Source: JBOIBN01 sp050739575 (GTDB lineage: Bacteria; Pseudomonadota; Gammaproteobacteria; JAKDMP01). From it: a stretch of 52,928 nt of DNA. The notes beneath the pieces are model-generated. The model saw only the letters and a list, made by a program, of their open reading frames with translations. It was not told the DNA's origin and did not search any database. Shown here piece by piece: positions 34,264 to 42,535 of the stretch (within the stretch, counting starts at the first letter, position 1; every line of letters starts with the position of its first letter). The translations under genes were made by a program, and so were the position numbers. Location of the stretch: NCBI GenBank assembly GCA_050739575.1, contig JBOIBN010000006.1, positions 1 to 52,928 on the forward strand. Direction: 5' to 3'.

Positions 34264-34476
34264 TTACTCGAGTTCCAAGACACTGTGTTGCACACACGTC
34301 CGATAACGCTCGGCACCCCAGAAGCAACCCATGGCGAACAGGGCTTGTTCAGAGTCCCGAGGGAAGTGCGGTACGATCAGAGTACCCGGCATGTAGAGGG
34401 GATGGCTGACCCCCATCGGCGTGGAGCGTTCCGGCAGGGTAACCCCGGCCGACGCTTGCGCGATCCACGTGGCCAT
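34264..34476 (-). pseudogene. msrA: 5' fragment of msrA (peptide methionine-S-sulfoxide reductase)
   Basis: The 70-codon frame starting at ATG 34476 reads TLPERSTPMGVSHPLY followed by EQALFAMGCFWGAER. This is the N-terminal signature of MsrA, including the catalytic cysteine of GCFWGAE. Homology stops after residue 57 (near 34306); the remaining 13 residues are unrelated and a stop follows. About two thirds of the enzyme is missing and no continuation is found in 34,142-34,300. It is a decayed gene next to the frameshifted mtfA. The rest of the 34,136-34,579 gap holds nothing I recognise. Confidence 0.7.
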
Positions 34477-34579
34477 AGAGGAACTCGGGATAGAGTGTTT
34501 GTTGTTTTAGGAGGCTTGAGTCCGGCGAGCTTTGGCGTCATAATTAACAAGTAAGGCCTTGGGGCTCCAAGAGGATTGC

Positions 34580-35437
34580 ATGCCCGCAAGCAAGGAGACC
34601 GGACCGGTGCTCCGCTGGCGCCACGAAGCGCTCGCCTACGACACAATTGACCGCGCGAGGATGGCGAACGAGCAGGCGCTCTTTTATTTGCTCGCGATCG
34701 CCTCGTTCATCGAAACCACGACCGATCTCTACACCCGCAACCTGATTGAATACTACGCCGGCGACGGCGAGATTCAGGGCTGGCTCAGCGCGGACTGGGA
34801 ACCCGAAGAACTGCAACACGGCAAGGCTCTGCGCCGTTACGTAGAGGCCGTGTGGCCGGACTTCGGCTGGGACGAAGCCTACCGCAGCTTCTTCGAAGAG
34901 TTCCGCGCATGCTGCACGGTGGAGCTGCTCGGCCCCACGCGCGCGCTCGAGATGGCGCGGCGCTGCATCGTCGAGATGGGCACCTGCTCCTATTACACGA
35001 TGATCCAGCGGCTCTCGCCCTGCTCCGTGCTCGCCGAACTCACGGGCAACATCCGCACCGACGAGGCCGGCCATTACCGTCACTTCCACAGTTATTTCCA
35101 GCGCTACCGCGAGGCGGAGCAACCCTCGCGTCCGACGATCGCGAAGACGCTCGCAGGCCGCGTCCGCGAAATTGACAGTGAGGACGGCCGTATCGCCTTC
35201 AAACATGTATGGCTCGCAAACAATCCCGGGCGTCCCTACAATGACCGCTACTACAGACGCTTCTCGCGCACCGCGCGGGCATTGGCCGTTGCGTATTACC
35301 CCTTCCGCATGGCGGCGACCATGGCGACCAAACCACTCGGGTTAGGACCCAAAAACCAGAAGCGCGTCGCCACGACCGTGGCGATGACGGCACGCCTTGC
35401 TGCACGTGCAACCGGCCGCGTTACAGCCGCACATTAA
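34580..35437 (+). CDS. Ferritin-like (putative di-iron) protein of unknown function
   Basis: 285 residues. Spaced carboxylate/histidine motifs suggest a four-helix di-iron bundle: SFIETTTDLYTRNLIEYY, WEPEELQHGKALRRY (EExxH), CTVELLGPTRALEMARR and RTDEAGHYRHFHSYF (DExxH). This is the ligand pattern of ferritin-like oxidases and acyl-ACP desaturases. The C-terminus is basic with a short hydrophobic stretch. Substrate unknown. ATG 34580 has GAGG 6 bases upstream; a TTG at 34559 is the only longer option. Single gene, no operon partner. Confidence 0.65.
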   Translation: MPASKETGPVLRWRHEALAYDTIDRARMANEQALFYLLAIASFIETTTDLYTRNLIEYYAGDGEIQGWLSADWEPEELQHGKALRRYVEAVWPDFGWDEAYRSFFEEFRACCTVELLGPTRALEMARRCIVEMGTCSYYTMIQRLSPCSVLAELTGNIRTDEAGHYRHFHSYFQRYREAEQPSRPTIAKTLAGRVREIDSEDGRIAFKHVWLANNPGRPYNDRYYRRFSRTARALAVAYYPFRMAATMATKPLGLGPKNQKRVATTVAMTARLAARATGRVTAAH

Positions 35438-35564
35438 CGACGCGCCATCAGCCGCGCAGGATACGGGCTGGACAAGTAGAAAAGATCCGGTTGCAGATTC
35501 GGGCCGGGTCAACCGGCCTCAAAGGTGGTTGATAGTAACCTTCCCGCATGCCCGGCCAACAATC

Positions 35565-35583
35565 CCCTTGCCTTCGCCAAGGG
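35565..35583. terminator. Possible terminator downstream of tRNA-Asn
   Basis: CCCTTG and CAAGGG form a 6-bp stem with a 7-nt loop. It lies about 65 bases downstream of the tRNA on the minus strand and faces the ferritin-like gene on the plus strand. On the minus strand GATTGTT follows, only weakly T-rich. Nothing else is seen in 35,438-35,649. Confidence 0.3.
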
Positions 35584-35649
35584 AACGGTCATGGACACCC
35601 CGAGAGTCGCGGACCGCTTTACCGAAGGTTTACCGCAGGCTGTTTTTAG

Positions 35650-35725
35650 TGGCTCCCCGGGCCGGACTCGAACCAGCGACCAACGGATTAACAGTCCGCC
35701 GCTCTACCAACTGAGCTACCGGGGA
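35650..35725 (-). tRNA. tRNA-Asn (anticodon GTT)
   Basis: On the minus strand the sequence folds as a tRNA. The 7-bp acceptor TCCCCGG pairs with CCGGGGA. The D-loop segment AGCTCAGTTGGTAGAGC is present, the anticodon loop is CTGTTAA, and the T arm has GGTTCGAGTCC. The discriminator is G and the CCA end is encoded (35650-35652). Anticodon GTT reads asparagine codons. Confidence 0.97.
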
Positions 35726-35762
35726 ACGCGACTGTGTATTGTATTGGCGCCGTGAGCGGCGG

Positions 35763-36680
35763 TCAAACGTCAGCGGGCTGTTTGCCGTTTATGGGCGTCG
35801 GCGGAAGATGGCCCGTATCCAGCCACTCTGCAAAGGGTTCGGCGAGTTCGGGATGCTGCAGGGCGAATGCAACGGTAGCCTTGAGATAACCGAGCTTGCT
35901 GCCGCAATCGTAGCGCGTGCCATTGAATTCGTAGCCGTAAACCGGCTCTTCGCCGATCACGCTCGCAATGGCATCGGTAAGCTGGATTTCGCCCCCGGCG
36001 CCGCGCCCGACGTTATGCAGCCGTTCGAGCACCAAGGGCGTAAGGATATAGCGGCCGACGACGGCAAGATTGGAAGGTGCATCCTTGGGCGCGGGCTTTT
36101 CCACCATTGCACGCACCCGATGCATGCGCCCCTCGGTCGGTTCGGCATCGAGGATGCCATAGCTCGCGGTAAGCGCCGGATCCACCCGCTGCACGGCAAG
36201 AACCGAACCGGGATTCTCCTGATATGCGGCAACCATCTGGTTGAGGCAGTAATTGCCCTCTCCCGCGATGAGGTCGTCGGCGAGGATCACGAAGAAGGGT
36301 TCGTCACCGATTACCGCCTCCGCACAGGAGACGGCATCGCCGAGCCCGAGCGCCTCGGCCTGACGGATGTGGATGCAGGCAACGTGCGCCGGCAGAATGT
36401 CCTGCACCAGCTTGAGCTGTTCGAACTTGGCGCTCCTCTCGAGCGTTTCCTCGAGTTCGGGCGCGCGATCAAAATGATCTTCGATCGCGCGCTTGTTACG
36501 CCCGGTCACGAAAACAAGCAATTCAGCGCCCGCCGCCACCGCCTCCTCCACCGCATACTGGATGAGTGGTTTGTCCACGATCGGCAGCATCTCTTTGGGG
36601 TTTGCCTTGGTCGCGGGAAGAAACCGCGTGCCGAGTCCCGCCACCGGGAAGATGGCTTTGCGTATGCGTTGAGGCTTCAT
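35763..36680 (-). CDS. galU: UTP-glucose-1-phosphate uridylyltransferase
   Basis: 305 residues, nucleotidyltransferase making UDP-glucose for envelope polysaccharides. The N-terminal signature is KAIFPVAGLGTRFLPATKANPKEM in pieces (residues about 8-31). LLVFVTGRNKRAIEDHFD, VILADDLIAG and MVEKP follow, with RYDCGSKLGY near the end. ATG 36680 is chosen because it begins just before the conserved start and the longer frame runs into lapB. Last gene of the minus-strand block from gyrA. Confidence 0.95.
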   Translation of the reverse strand: MKPQRIRKAIFPVAGLGTRFLPATKANPKEMLPIVDKPLIQYAVEEAVAAGAELLVFVTGRNKRAIEDHFDRAPELEETLERSAKFEQLKLVQDILPAHVACIHIRQAEALGLGDAVSCAEAVIGDEPFFVILADDLIAGEGNYCLNQMVAAYQENPGSVLAVQRVDPALTASYGILDAEPTEGRMHRVRAMVEKPAPKDAPSNLAVVGRYILTPLVLERLHNVGRGAGGEIQLTDAIASVIGEEPVYGYEFNGTRYDCGSKLGYLKATVAFALQHPELAEPFAEWLDTGHLPPTPINGKQPADV

Positions 36681-36723
36681 GACTTTTGCAGGATCCTGTG
36701 TGCCGGGAGTATAAACAATGCGC

Positions 36724-37905
36724 TCACGGGACGGGTTCCACGCCCGGCTGCGGGAATACATCTCGGCGCATCCGCATGGTGTCCCAGCCACGGCAGCCGG
36801 GACAATGCCAGTAAATCTCGTGGGCCTGAAAACCGCAATCTCGGCACTGGTAAAGCGAACGCCGCCCGACCCAGTTGGACACCAGGGGGATAAACGTCGC
36901 ACGCGTTTCGTGGGAATCCATCAACGGCGCTATGTCCTGATCGGAATAGGGCGATAGCAGCCGGAAGAGTTCGCTTTCCACGGCTTCCAGTACTGCTGGA
37001 GACCGTAAATCCGGATATTTGAATCCGACCGTCGCGATCGAAAACACTGCGTTCGGCCCAGCGGCCAGCGCCCGGCGCACGCTCTCGTCGAATTCCTCGG
37101 CGGCGGCACCGGCGGGAAAGATCGCGGCAAGCGGCGGCATGGCGAGTTCGGCGAGGCTCGGTTCGCTTTTGAGCAATTCGCGGTATTCGCCCGCAGCCTC
37201 GGCGAGATCACCCCTTTCGACGGCAGCGCGCGCCAGAAGGAGACGAACGCGCGGAAGTTCGCGAGCATAGCGGCGCGCTTCGTCCAGCGCTTCGGCAGCC
37301 GCCTGCCGATCGCCGCGTGCGGCCGCAGCCTCGGCCATCTCGCAGCAATACTGCGCTATCACATTGCGTTCGCTCTCGCCGGTAATCCGTTCCAGACGTC
37401 GGCGCAACGCCGCCGCCTGCGCCCAGTCCTGCTGCTGCTCGTAAATCGTGATCAACTGGCGCGCGGCAAACGCCTGATGCGCCGCAAGATCCAGCAGCTC
37501 GATAAAGATTGTTTCCGCGCGGTCGTAAAGTCCCGCACGCAGATAATCCTGGCCCAACTCTTTCAGCGCCAGCTCGCGCTGCGCGTGCGACAGGGACGGG
37601 CGGGCGATGAGGTTCTGATGAATCAGCGTAGCCCGTTCCAACTCCCCCTTGCGACGGAACAGGCTGCCCAGCGCAAAATGAAACTCGACGGTGTCCTGGT
37701 CGCGATCGGCCAGTTCGATGAATACCTCGAGCGCACGATCCACTTGGTTGTCGAGAAGGAAAGACAACGCCTCGAAATATTCGGGCGTAAAGCGCTTTAA
37801 AAACGGGCGGCGCCGCCGGTCTCTCAGCCATGCCCACAGGACGCCGACGCCGCCCGCGGCGGCCACGACAAACGCCACCAGCAGTACGATGTCTTCAGCG
37901 CGCAT
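36724..37905 (-). CDS. lapB: LPS assembly regulator LapB (YciM)
   Basis: 393 residues. An N-terminal membrane anchor (about residues 5-25) precedes cytosolic TPR repeats (residues about 40-320, e.g. FHFALGSLFRRKGELERA and DYLRAGLYDRAETIFIEL). A C-terminal rubredoxin-like zinc knuckle has YQCRDCGFQ and WHCPGCRGWD. LapB brings LpxC to FtsH and so limits LPS synthesis. Its start overlaps the lapA stop by 11 bases. Confidence 0.95.
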   Translation of the reverse strand: MRAEDIVLLVAFVVAAAGGVGVLWAWLRDRRRRPFLKRFTPEYFEALSFLLDNQVDRALEVFIELADRDQDTVEFHFALGSLFRRKGELERATLIHQNLIARPSLSHAQRELALKELGQDYLRAGLYDRAETIFIELLDLAAHQAFAARQLITIYEQQQDWAQAAALRRRLERITGESERNVIAQYCCEMAEAAAARGDRQAAAEALDEARRYARELPRVRLLLARAAVERGDLAEAAGEYRELLKSEPSLAELAMPPLAAIFPAGAAAEEFDESVRRALAAGPNAVFSIATVGFKYPDLRSPAVLEAVESELFRLLSPYSDQDIAPLMDSHETRATFIPLVSNWVGRRSLYQCRDCGFQAHEIYWHCPGCRGWDTMRMRRDVFPQPGVEPVP

Positions 37906-38188
37906 CGTGAAGTGGAGCTTGCTTCAGCGTTTCGATTTCCCGCTCAGCCTCGCGAAGCTTTTTCTCGAGACGCCGGCGCCGTGTTCGTGCGCCGAATACG
38001 GCGGGCAATGCCGCGAGTGCGCCGACAATCGCACCGACGACCAATACCGCGGCCAGCGCCGCGGCCAACGGCAAGCTGGCGGTACCGAAGAGATAGTTGA
38101 CTTCCACGTCGCGCAGGTTCAGAAGCACCAGCGCGAGCACCAGCGCGAAAACGATCAGAGTAAAAGCGATTATGAGCGCACGGCGCAT
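37895..38188 (-). CDS. lapA: Membrane protein LapA (YciS)
   Basis: 97 residues with two membrane helices (about residues 5-24 and 43-65) joined by NLRDVEVNYLFGTASLPL. A basic coiled-coil tail, RTRRRRLEKKLREAEREIETLK, lies on the cytosolic side. DUF1049/LapA family, partner of LapB. Translationally coupled to lapB. Follows ihfB after 41 bases. Confidence 0.9.
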   Translation of the reverse strand: MRRALIIAFTLIVFALVLALVLLNLRDVEVNYLFGTASLPLAAALAAVLVVGAIVGALAALPAVFGARTRRRRLEKKLREAEREIETLKQAPLHDAR

Positions 38189-38229
38189 GAACGATCCTTC
38201 AGCCTCCAGGCGTAACCGGAATGCGGCGT

Positions 38230-38562
38230 CTAGGCTCGCTTCCCGCCGGCCGCGCGACGACGGGAGCGCCCTCCCGCGGCGGCGCCTGCCAGCACGCGCT
38301 CGCGCAGTGCTTTTCCGGACTTGAAGTGGGGAACATGCTTGGCCGCGACGGGCACCACCGCACCCGATTTCGGATTGCGGGCAAGTCGCGGCGGACGGTA
38401 GTGCAGTGCGAAGCTGCCGAAGCCGCGTATCTCGAGGCGCCGCCCGGATGCAAGCGCCTCGGAAACCGTATCGAGAAGCAGACGCACGGCCAGATCAACG
38501 TCCACGACGGATAGTTGGTTTTGCCGTGCGGCAAGCGTACTGACTAACTCCGAACGGGTCAT
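38230..38562 (-). CDS. ihfB: Integration host factor beta subunit
   Basis: 110 residues, HU/IHF DNA-bending protein. It begins MTRSELVSTLAARQ and carries the signature GRRLEIRGFGSFALHYR, then ARNPKSGAVV and VPHFKSGKALRERV. The extra C-terminal Arg/Ala-rich tail (about 17 residues) is longer than in E. coli IhfB. Two adjacent ATGs (38565 and 38562) follow a GGTGGAG sequence; the second gives the family's usual start. Downstream of rpsA, as in most gammaproteobacteria. Confidence 0.92.
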   Translation of the reverse strand: MTRSELVSTLAARQNQLSVVDVDLAVRLLLDTVSEALASGRRLEIRGFGSFALHYRPPRLARNPKSGAVVPVAAKHVPHFKSGKALRERVLAGAAAGGRSRRRAAGGKRA

Positions 38563-38630
38563 CATCTCCACCCGATGAACATATCTGCCGGCGTCGGATC
38601 CGGGCGCGTGGGCCCGTTTCCGAGGCGCCA

Positions 38631-40301
38631 TCATTCCTGCGAAAGTTGATCTTTGAGCATATCGCCCAAGGTCGTCGTCTGCGCGCCGCTGGACCTGGCA
38701 TACTCTTCGATTGCCTCGGCCTCGTCCTTGATTTCCTTGGCCTTGACGGACAAGGCTACCTGGCGCGTCTTGCGATCCACGCCGACGATCCGCGCCTCGA
38801 TTTCCTCTCCAAGCTTGATGACCTGGCGGGCATCCTCGATGCGATCGCGCGAGATGTCGGAAGCGCGCAGATATCCGATCACGCCCTGGCCGAGATCGAT
38901 TTGCGCACCGCGCGCCGTCACTTCGACGACCGGAGCGGAAACGATGCTGCCCTTGGGATGTTCGGCGATGAAATGCGAAAACGGATCGTTTTCGAGTTGC
39001 TTGACGCCGAGCGAGATGCGCTCGCGCTCGGCATCGACCGCAATCAGCACGGCCTCCACCTCTTCGCCCTTCTTGTAGCGGCGCAACACCTCTTCGCCCG
39101 GTTCGTTCCATGAAAGATCCGAATGGTGCACCAGGCCGTCGATGCCGCCTTCGATTCCGATAAACAGACCGAAATCGGTGATGGACTTGATCTTGCCCGT
39201 GATGCGATCGCCCTTCTCGTGGCTGGCGTCGAAGTCTTCCCACGGATTCGGAGTGCACTGCTTCATACCGAGAGAAACGCGTCGGCGCTCGGGATCTATG
39301 GTGAGCACCATGACCTCGACCTCCTGGCCGATATGCACGAAACGTGAGGGATTAACCGTTTTGTTGGTCCAGTCCATCTCAGAGGAATGCACCAAGCCCT
39401 CGACGCCGTCCTCGATCTCGACGAAGCAGCCGTAATCGGTGATGTTGGTCACGTGTCCGAAGATACGGGTGCCCGCCGGGTAGCGCCGCGGCAGATCCAT
39501 CCACGGGTCTTCGGTGAGTTGTTTGAGGCCGAGGGAGACACGGTTGCGCTCGCGATCGAACTTGAGCACCTTGACTTCGAGTTCCTGACCGACCTCGATC
39601 ACTTCCGGCGGACTTCTCACGCGCTTCCATGCGATGTCGGTCACATGCAGCAGACCGTCTATGCCGCCCAGATCCACGAAGGCGCCGTAGTCGGTCATGT
39701 TCTTCACCACGCCCTTGAGCACGGCGCCCTCGTTCAGGCGATCCATGAGCGCCTCGCGCTCGGCGCTATATTCCTTCTCGACCACCGCGCGGCGCGAAAC
39801 CACGACGTTGCTGCGGCGCTGATCAAGCTTGATGATTTTGAATTCGAGCGTCTTGCCCTCGAGATAGCTCGGATCACGCACCGGACGCACGTCCACAAGC
39901 GAACCCGGGAGAAACGCGCGGATGCCTTCCAGATCCACGCTGAAGCCACCCTTGACCTTGCCGGAAAAGTGACCGGTCACATTGTCGCCGGATTCGAACG
40001 CTTCTTTCAGCATTTCCCAAGCCCGCAACCGGCGCGCCTTCTCGCGCGAGAGGCGAGTTTCGCCGAAGCCGTCCTCGATCGCCTCGACCGCGACCTCGAT
40101 TTCGTCGCCCGGCGTGACGTCGAGTTCGCCGTTTTCGAGTTTGAACTGTTCGGTCGGAATCGCACTCTCGGACTTCAGTCCCGCATCCACGAGCACGTAA
40201 TCGGGCCCGATGGAAACCACCCTGGCCTTGACCAATGAACCCGGTTGGACCCAGGCGTTACCCAGGCTTTCTTCCAAAAGCTCGGCAAAAGATTCAGCCA
40301 T
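38631..40301 (-). CDS. rpsA: 30S ribosomal protein S1
   Basis: 556 residues (E. coli 557) with six S1/OB-fold repeats. Typical repeat cores are KGVVKNMTDYGAFVDLGGID, VTNITDYGCFVEIEDGVEGL and IKSITDFGLFIGIEGGIDGL. The N-terminal ESFAELLEESL binds the ribosome through S2. It delivers mRNA to the 30S subunit. It lies between cmk and ihfB, as is standard. A 124-base leader precedes it. Confidence 0.97.
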   Translation of the reverse strand: MAESFAELLEESLGNAWVQPGSLVKARVVSIGPDYVLVDAGLKSESAIPTEQFKLENGELDVTPGDEIEVAVEAIEDGFGETRLSREKARRLRAWEMLKEAFESGDNVTGHFSGKVKGGFSVDLEGIRAFLPGSLVDVRPVRDPSYLEGKTLEFKIIKLDQRRSNVVVSRRAVVEKEYSAEREALMDRLNEGAVLKGVVKNMTDYGAFVDLGGIDGLLHVTDIAWKRVRSPPEVIEVGQELEVKVLKFDRERNRVSLGLKQLTEDPWMDLPRRYPAGTRIFGHVTNITDYGCFVEIEDGVEGLVHSSEMDWTNKTVNPSRFVHIGQEVEVMVLTIDPERRRVSLGMKQCTPNPWEDFDASHEKGDRITGKIKSITDFGLFIGIEGGIDGLVHHSDLSWNEPGEEVLRRYKKGEEVEAVLIAVDAERERISLGVKQLENDPFSHFIAEHPKGSIVSAPVVEVTARGAQIDLGQGVIGYLRASDISRDRIEDARQVIKLGEEIEARIVGVDRKTRQVALSVKAKEIKDEAEAIEEYARSSGAQTTTLGDMLKDQLSQE

Positions 40302-40425
40302 TTAATTCCTGTCTCCGGCCGGAACATCCGTCCGGCTCTGCATTTTAAGCACACGTCCCGGTGCCTCGTCCTGCGGCTCCGTGACACCTGTTGCGGACGG
40401 CGTCCTGCCCTCCGACGAAAAAACC
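40302..40425 (-). promoter_or_regulatory. rpsA leader with stem-loop
   Basis: In the intergenic region upstream of rpsA, GCCGGA (40318-40323) pairs with TCCGGC (40331-40336), close to the start codon. On the minus strand GCTTAAAATGC further upstream resembles a -10 element. S1 autoregulates its own translation through leader hairpins in other gammaproteobacteria. The same role here is an inference. Confidence 0.4.
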
Positions 40426-41091
40426 TCAGCCCCCGATCGCATCTGCGGCGAGCGCGATCACCCGATTCACGACCCATTCGAGCGATTCGCCAGTGGTATC
40501 CAGCGTTTCGGCATCCGGTGCCATCTTCAACGGAGCCGTCTCGCGTCCAGCATCGCGCGCATCGCGCTCGCGAAGCTCGCGGGCAAGACGGGAAAGGTTA
40601 GCATCAATTCCCTGTTCTTTCAACTGTTTATAACGCCGCCGCGCGCGCTCCTCGGGTGTTGCGGTCAGAAACAGCTTCACTTGCGCGTCCGGAAAGACCA
40701 CGGTGCCCATGTCGCGGCCATCGGCTACCAGGCCGGGCGCGCGGCGCAGCGCCCGCTGCCGCCCGATCAGCGCAGCGCGCACCACGGGCGCGCCGGCGAT
40801 AGCCGAGGCATAGCGGCTCACCTCTTCGGTACGGATCGCGGCGCTTGCATCCTCGCCATCAAGCCGCACCATGGGATCGTCGAGTTCGATCGCGAGTCCG
40901 GGAATCAAAGCCGCGACCGCGGCAGTGTCCGTCGGCGCCAGGCCATGGCGCAGCGCGGCCAATGCGGCGAGACGGTAGAGTGCGCCGCTGTCGAGATAAT
41001 GCCAGCCGAGCCGTGCCGCAACGGCCCGCCCGACGGCGCCCTTGCCGGCGCCGCCCGGCCCGTCGAGCGCGATGACGGGAATCGGATTCAC
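40426..41091 (-). CDS. cmk: Cytidylate kinase
   Basis: 221 residues, CMP/dCMP kinase. The P-loop is IALDGPGGAGKGAVGR (residues about 6-21), then HYLDSGALYR. The substrate-binding segment is VADGRDMGTVVFPDA, and the lid is RARRRYKQL. GTG start at 41091 overlaps the aroA stop by 4 bases (GTGA), so translation is coupled. The longer in-frame extension runs antisense-like through aroA and is rejected. Confidence 0.95.
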   Translation of the reverse strand: MNPIPVIALDGPGGAGKGAVGRAVAARLGWHYLDSGALYRLAALAALRHGLAPTDTAAVAALIPGLAIELDDPMVRLDGEDASAAIRTEEVSRYASAIAGAPVVRAALIGRQRALRRAPGLVADGRDMGTVVFPDAQVKLFLTATPEERARRRYKQLKEQGIDANLSRLARELRERDARDAGRETAPLKMAPDAETLDTTGESLEWVVNRVIALAADAIGG

Positions 41092-42389
41092 GCCGCGAGA
41101 CCGGCCTTGCCGCCGGCACGCGCAAGCGTCGCCACGAAGCCCGGAAAGGAAGTTTCGATCCAGCCGGCGTCGTTGACCGTGACTGGCTCGGGCGTCGTCA
41201 GACCGGCGACCGCGAAGGCCATTGCGACGCGATGGTCCCCGCCGCTCTCGACACGCCCTCCACGAGTGAAACCGCCGCCAGCAAGGCGAATGCAATCGCC
41301 GCTAATGGCGATTTCGGCGCCCAGTACTTCGAGCCCGCAGCGCATGGACTCGATGCGATCACTCTCCTTGTGCCGCAATTCCCCGGCACCTTCGATCAGC
41401 GTTTCGCCGGTGGCGCCGGCGGCGAGCACCATCAGGATCGGCAGTTCGTCTATCAGACCCGGTATTTCCCCGGCACTAATGTCGATTCCGTGCAGCGGAC
41501 CGGCCTCGACCTCGAGATCGGCGACCGGCTCGTTGCCGTAGCGGCGTTCGTTGCGTCGTACGAACCGCGCGCCCATGCGTGCGAGCGCGGAAAGACAGCC
41601 GCTCCGCGTAGGATTCACGCCCACCTGCGCCAGCACGAGCCGCGAGCCCGGCGTAAACAATGCCGCCGCGATCAGGAAGGCCGCGGCGGAAAGATCGCCC
41701 GGCACCGCGAGATGCGCCGCCGCCAGCGGGCCGGGCTGCAGAACAACCGCATGGCCCGCACATTCGAGCGCCGCTCCAAACAGCGGCAACATGCGTTCGC
41801 TATGATCCCGGGTGGCAAAGGGATCCTCGATCCGGGTTTCGCCTTCGGCGGCAAGCGCCGCAAGGAGCAACGCGGACTTGACCTGTGCGCTTGCGACCGG
41901 CAGGCGATAACGGATCCCGCGCAGACGTCCTGCGGCACCGATTTCGACGGGTGCACAGCCATTGTTGGTGGCGATCGCCGCACCCATCGCGGTGAGCGGC
42001 TCGGCGATCCGGCGCATCGGACGCCGGCGCAGCGACGCATCGCCGGTCAGCGTCGCCGCGATTCCGCGCCCGGCGATCGCGCCCGCGAGCAAACGCAGGC
42101 CGGTTCCCGAATTTCCGAGATCGAGCGGCGTCGCCGGCGTGCGCCAATGCCCCCCCGTGCCACGAACACGAACCGTGCCCTCAGCGTCCCATTCGCTCCG
42201 CGCGCCCAAGGCGGCAAGCGCGGCGGCGGTCGCGCGCGTATCGGCCGCATCGAGAGCGCCTTCGATGTGCGATTCTCCGGACGCAAGCGCGGCGAGTATC
42301 AACGCACGGTGGGTGATAGATTTGTCGCCCGGCACGGAAAGCCGGCCGCGCAATGCCTCGCTGCGCGCGACCGAGATCGTGGCGGCCAC
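41088..42389 (-). CDS. aroA: 3-phosphoshikimate 1-carboxyvinyltransferase (EPSP synthase)
   Basis: 433 residues, sixth step of the shikimate pathway. PGDKSITHRALILAALA opens the enzyme. LDLGNSGTGLRLLAG, RRRPMRRIAEPL and ATRDHSERMLPLF follow, and ELRHKESDRI and GGDHRVAMAFAVAG are near the end. The RDHSE sequence is like the class II (CP4-type) enzymes rather than the E. coli class I form (inference from motif only). tyrA, often fused or adjacent upstream in Pseudomonas, is absent. Confidence 0.95.
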   Translation of the reverse strand: MAATISVARSEALRGRLSVPGDKSITHRALILAALASGESHIEGALDAADTRATAAALAALGARSEWDAEGTVRVRGTGGHWRTPATPLDLGNSGTGLRLLAGAIAGRGIAATLTGDASLRRRPMRRIAEPLTAMGAAIATNNGCAPVEIGAAGRLRGIRYRLPVASAQVKSALLLAALAAEGETRIEDPFATRDHSERMLPLFGAALECAGHAVVLQPGPLAAAHLAVPGDLSAAAFLIAAALFTPGSRLVLAQVGVNPTRSGCLSALARMGARFVRRNERRYGNEPVADLEVEAGPLHGIDISAGEIPGLIDELPILMVLAAGATGETLIEGAGELRHKESDRIESMRCGLEVLGAEIAISGDCIRLAGGGFTRGGRVESGGDHRVAMAFAVAGLTTPEPVTVNDAGWIETSFPGFVATLARAGGKAGLAA

Positions 42390-42445
42390 TTACCGAGCCT
42401 CTGATGTATTCAGGGGTTCCGTGTGGCGCATGAATGCACCACCGC

Positions 42446-42471
42446 GAATCGAGCACGCAAGTGCTCGATTC
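42446..42471. repeat. Perfect 11-bp hairpin between hisC and aroA
   Basis: GAATCGAGCAC (42446-42456) pairs exactly with GTGCTCGATTC (42461-42471) around a 4-nt loop. It lies in the 146-base hisC-aroA gap, where related species carry tyrA. No T-run follows on the minus strand, so read-through into aroA is likely. It may stabilise or process the transcript. Confidence 0.55.
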
Positions 42472-42535
42472 AGCGTAAGACGAGTGCGGACATGTGCCGG
42501 ACTCGTCGCCTTCGAGCAATTCACGGACGAATTGA

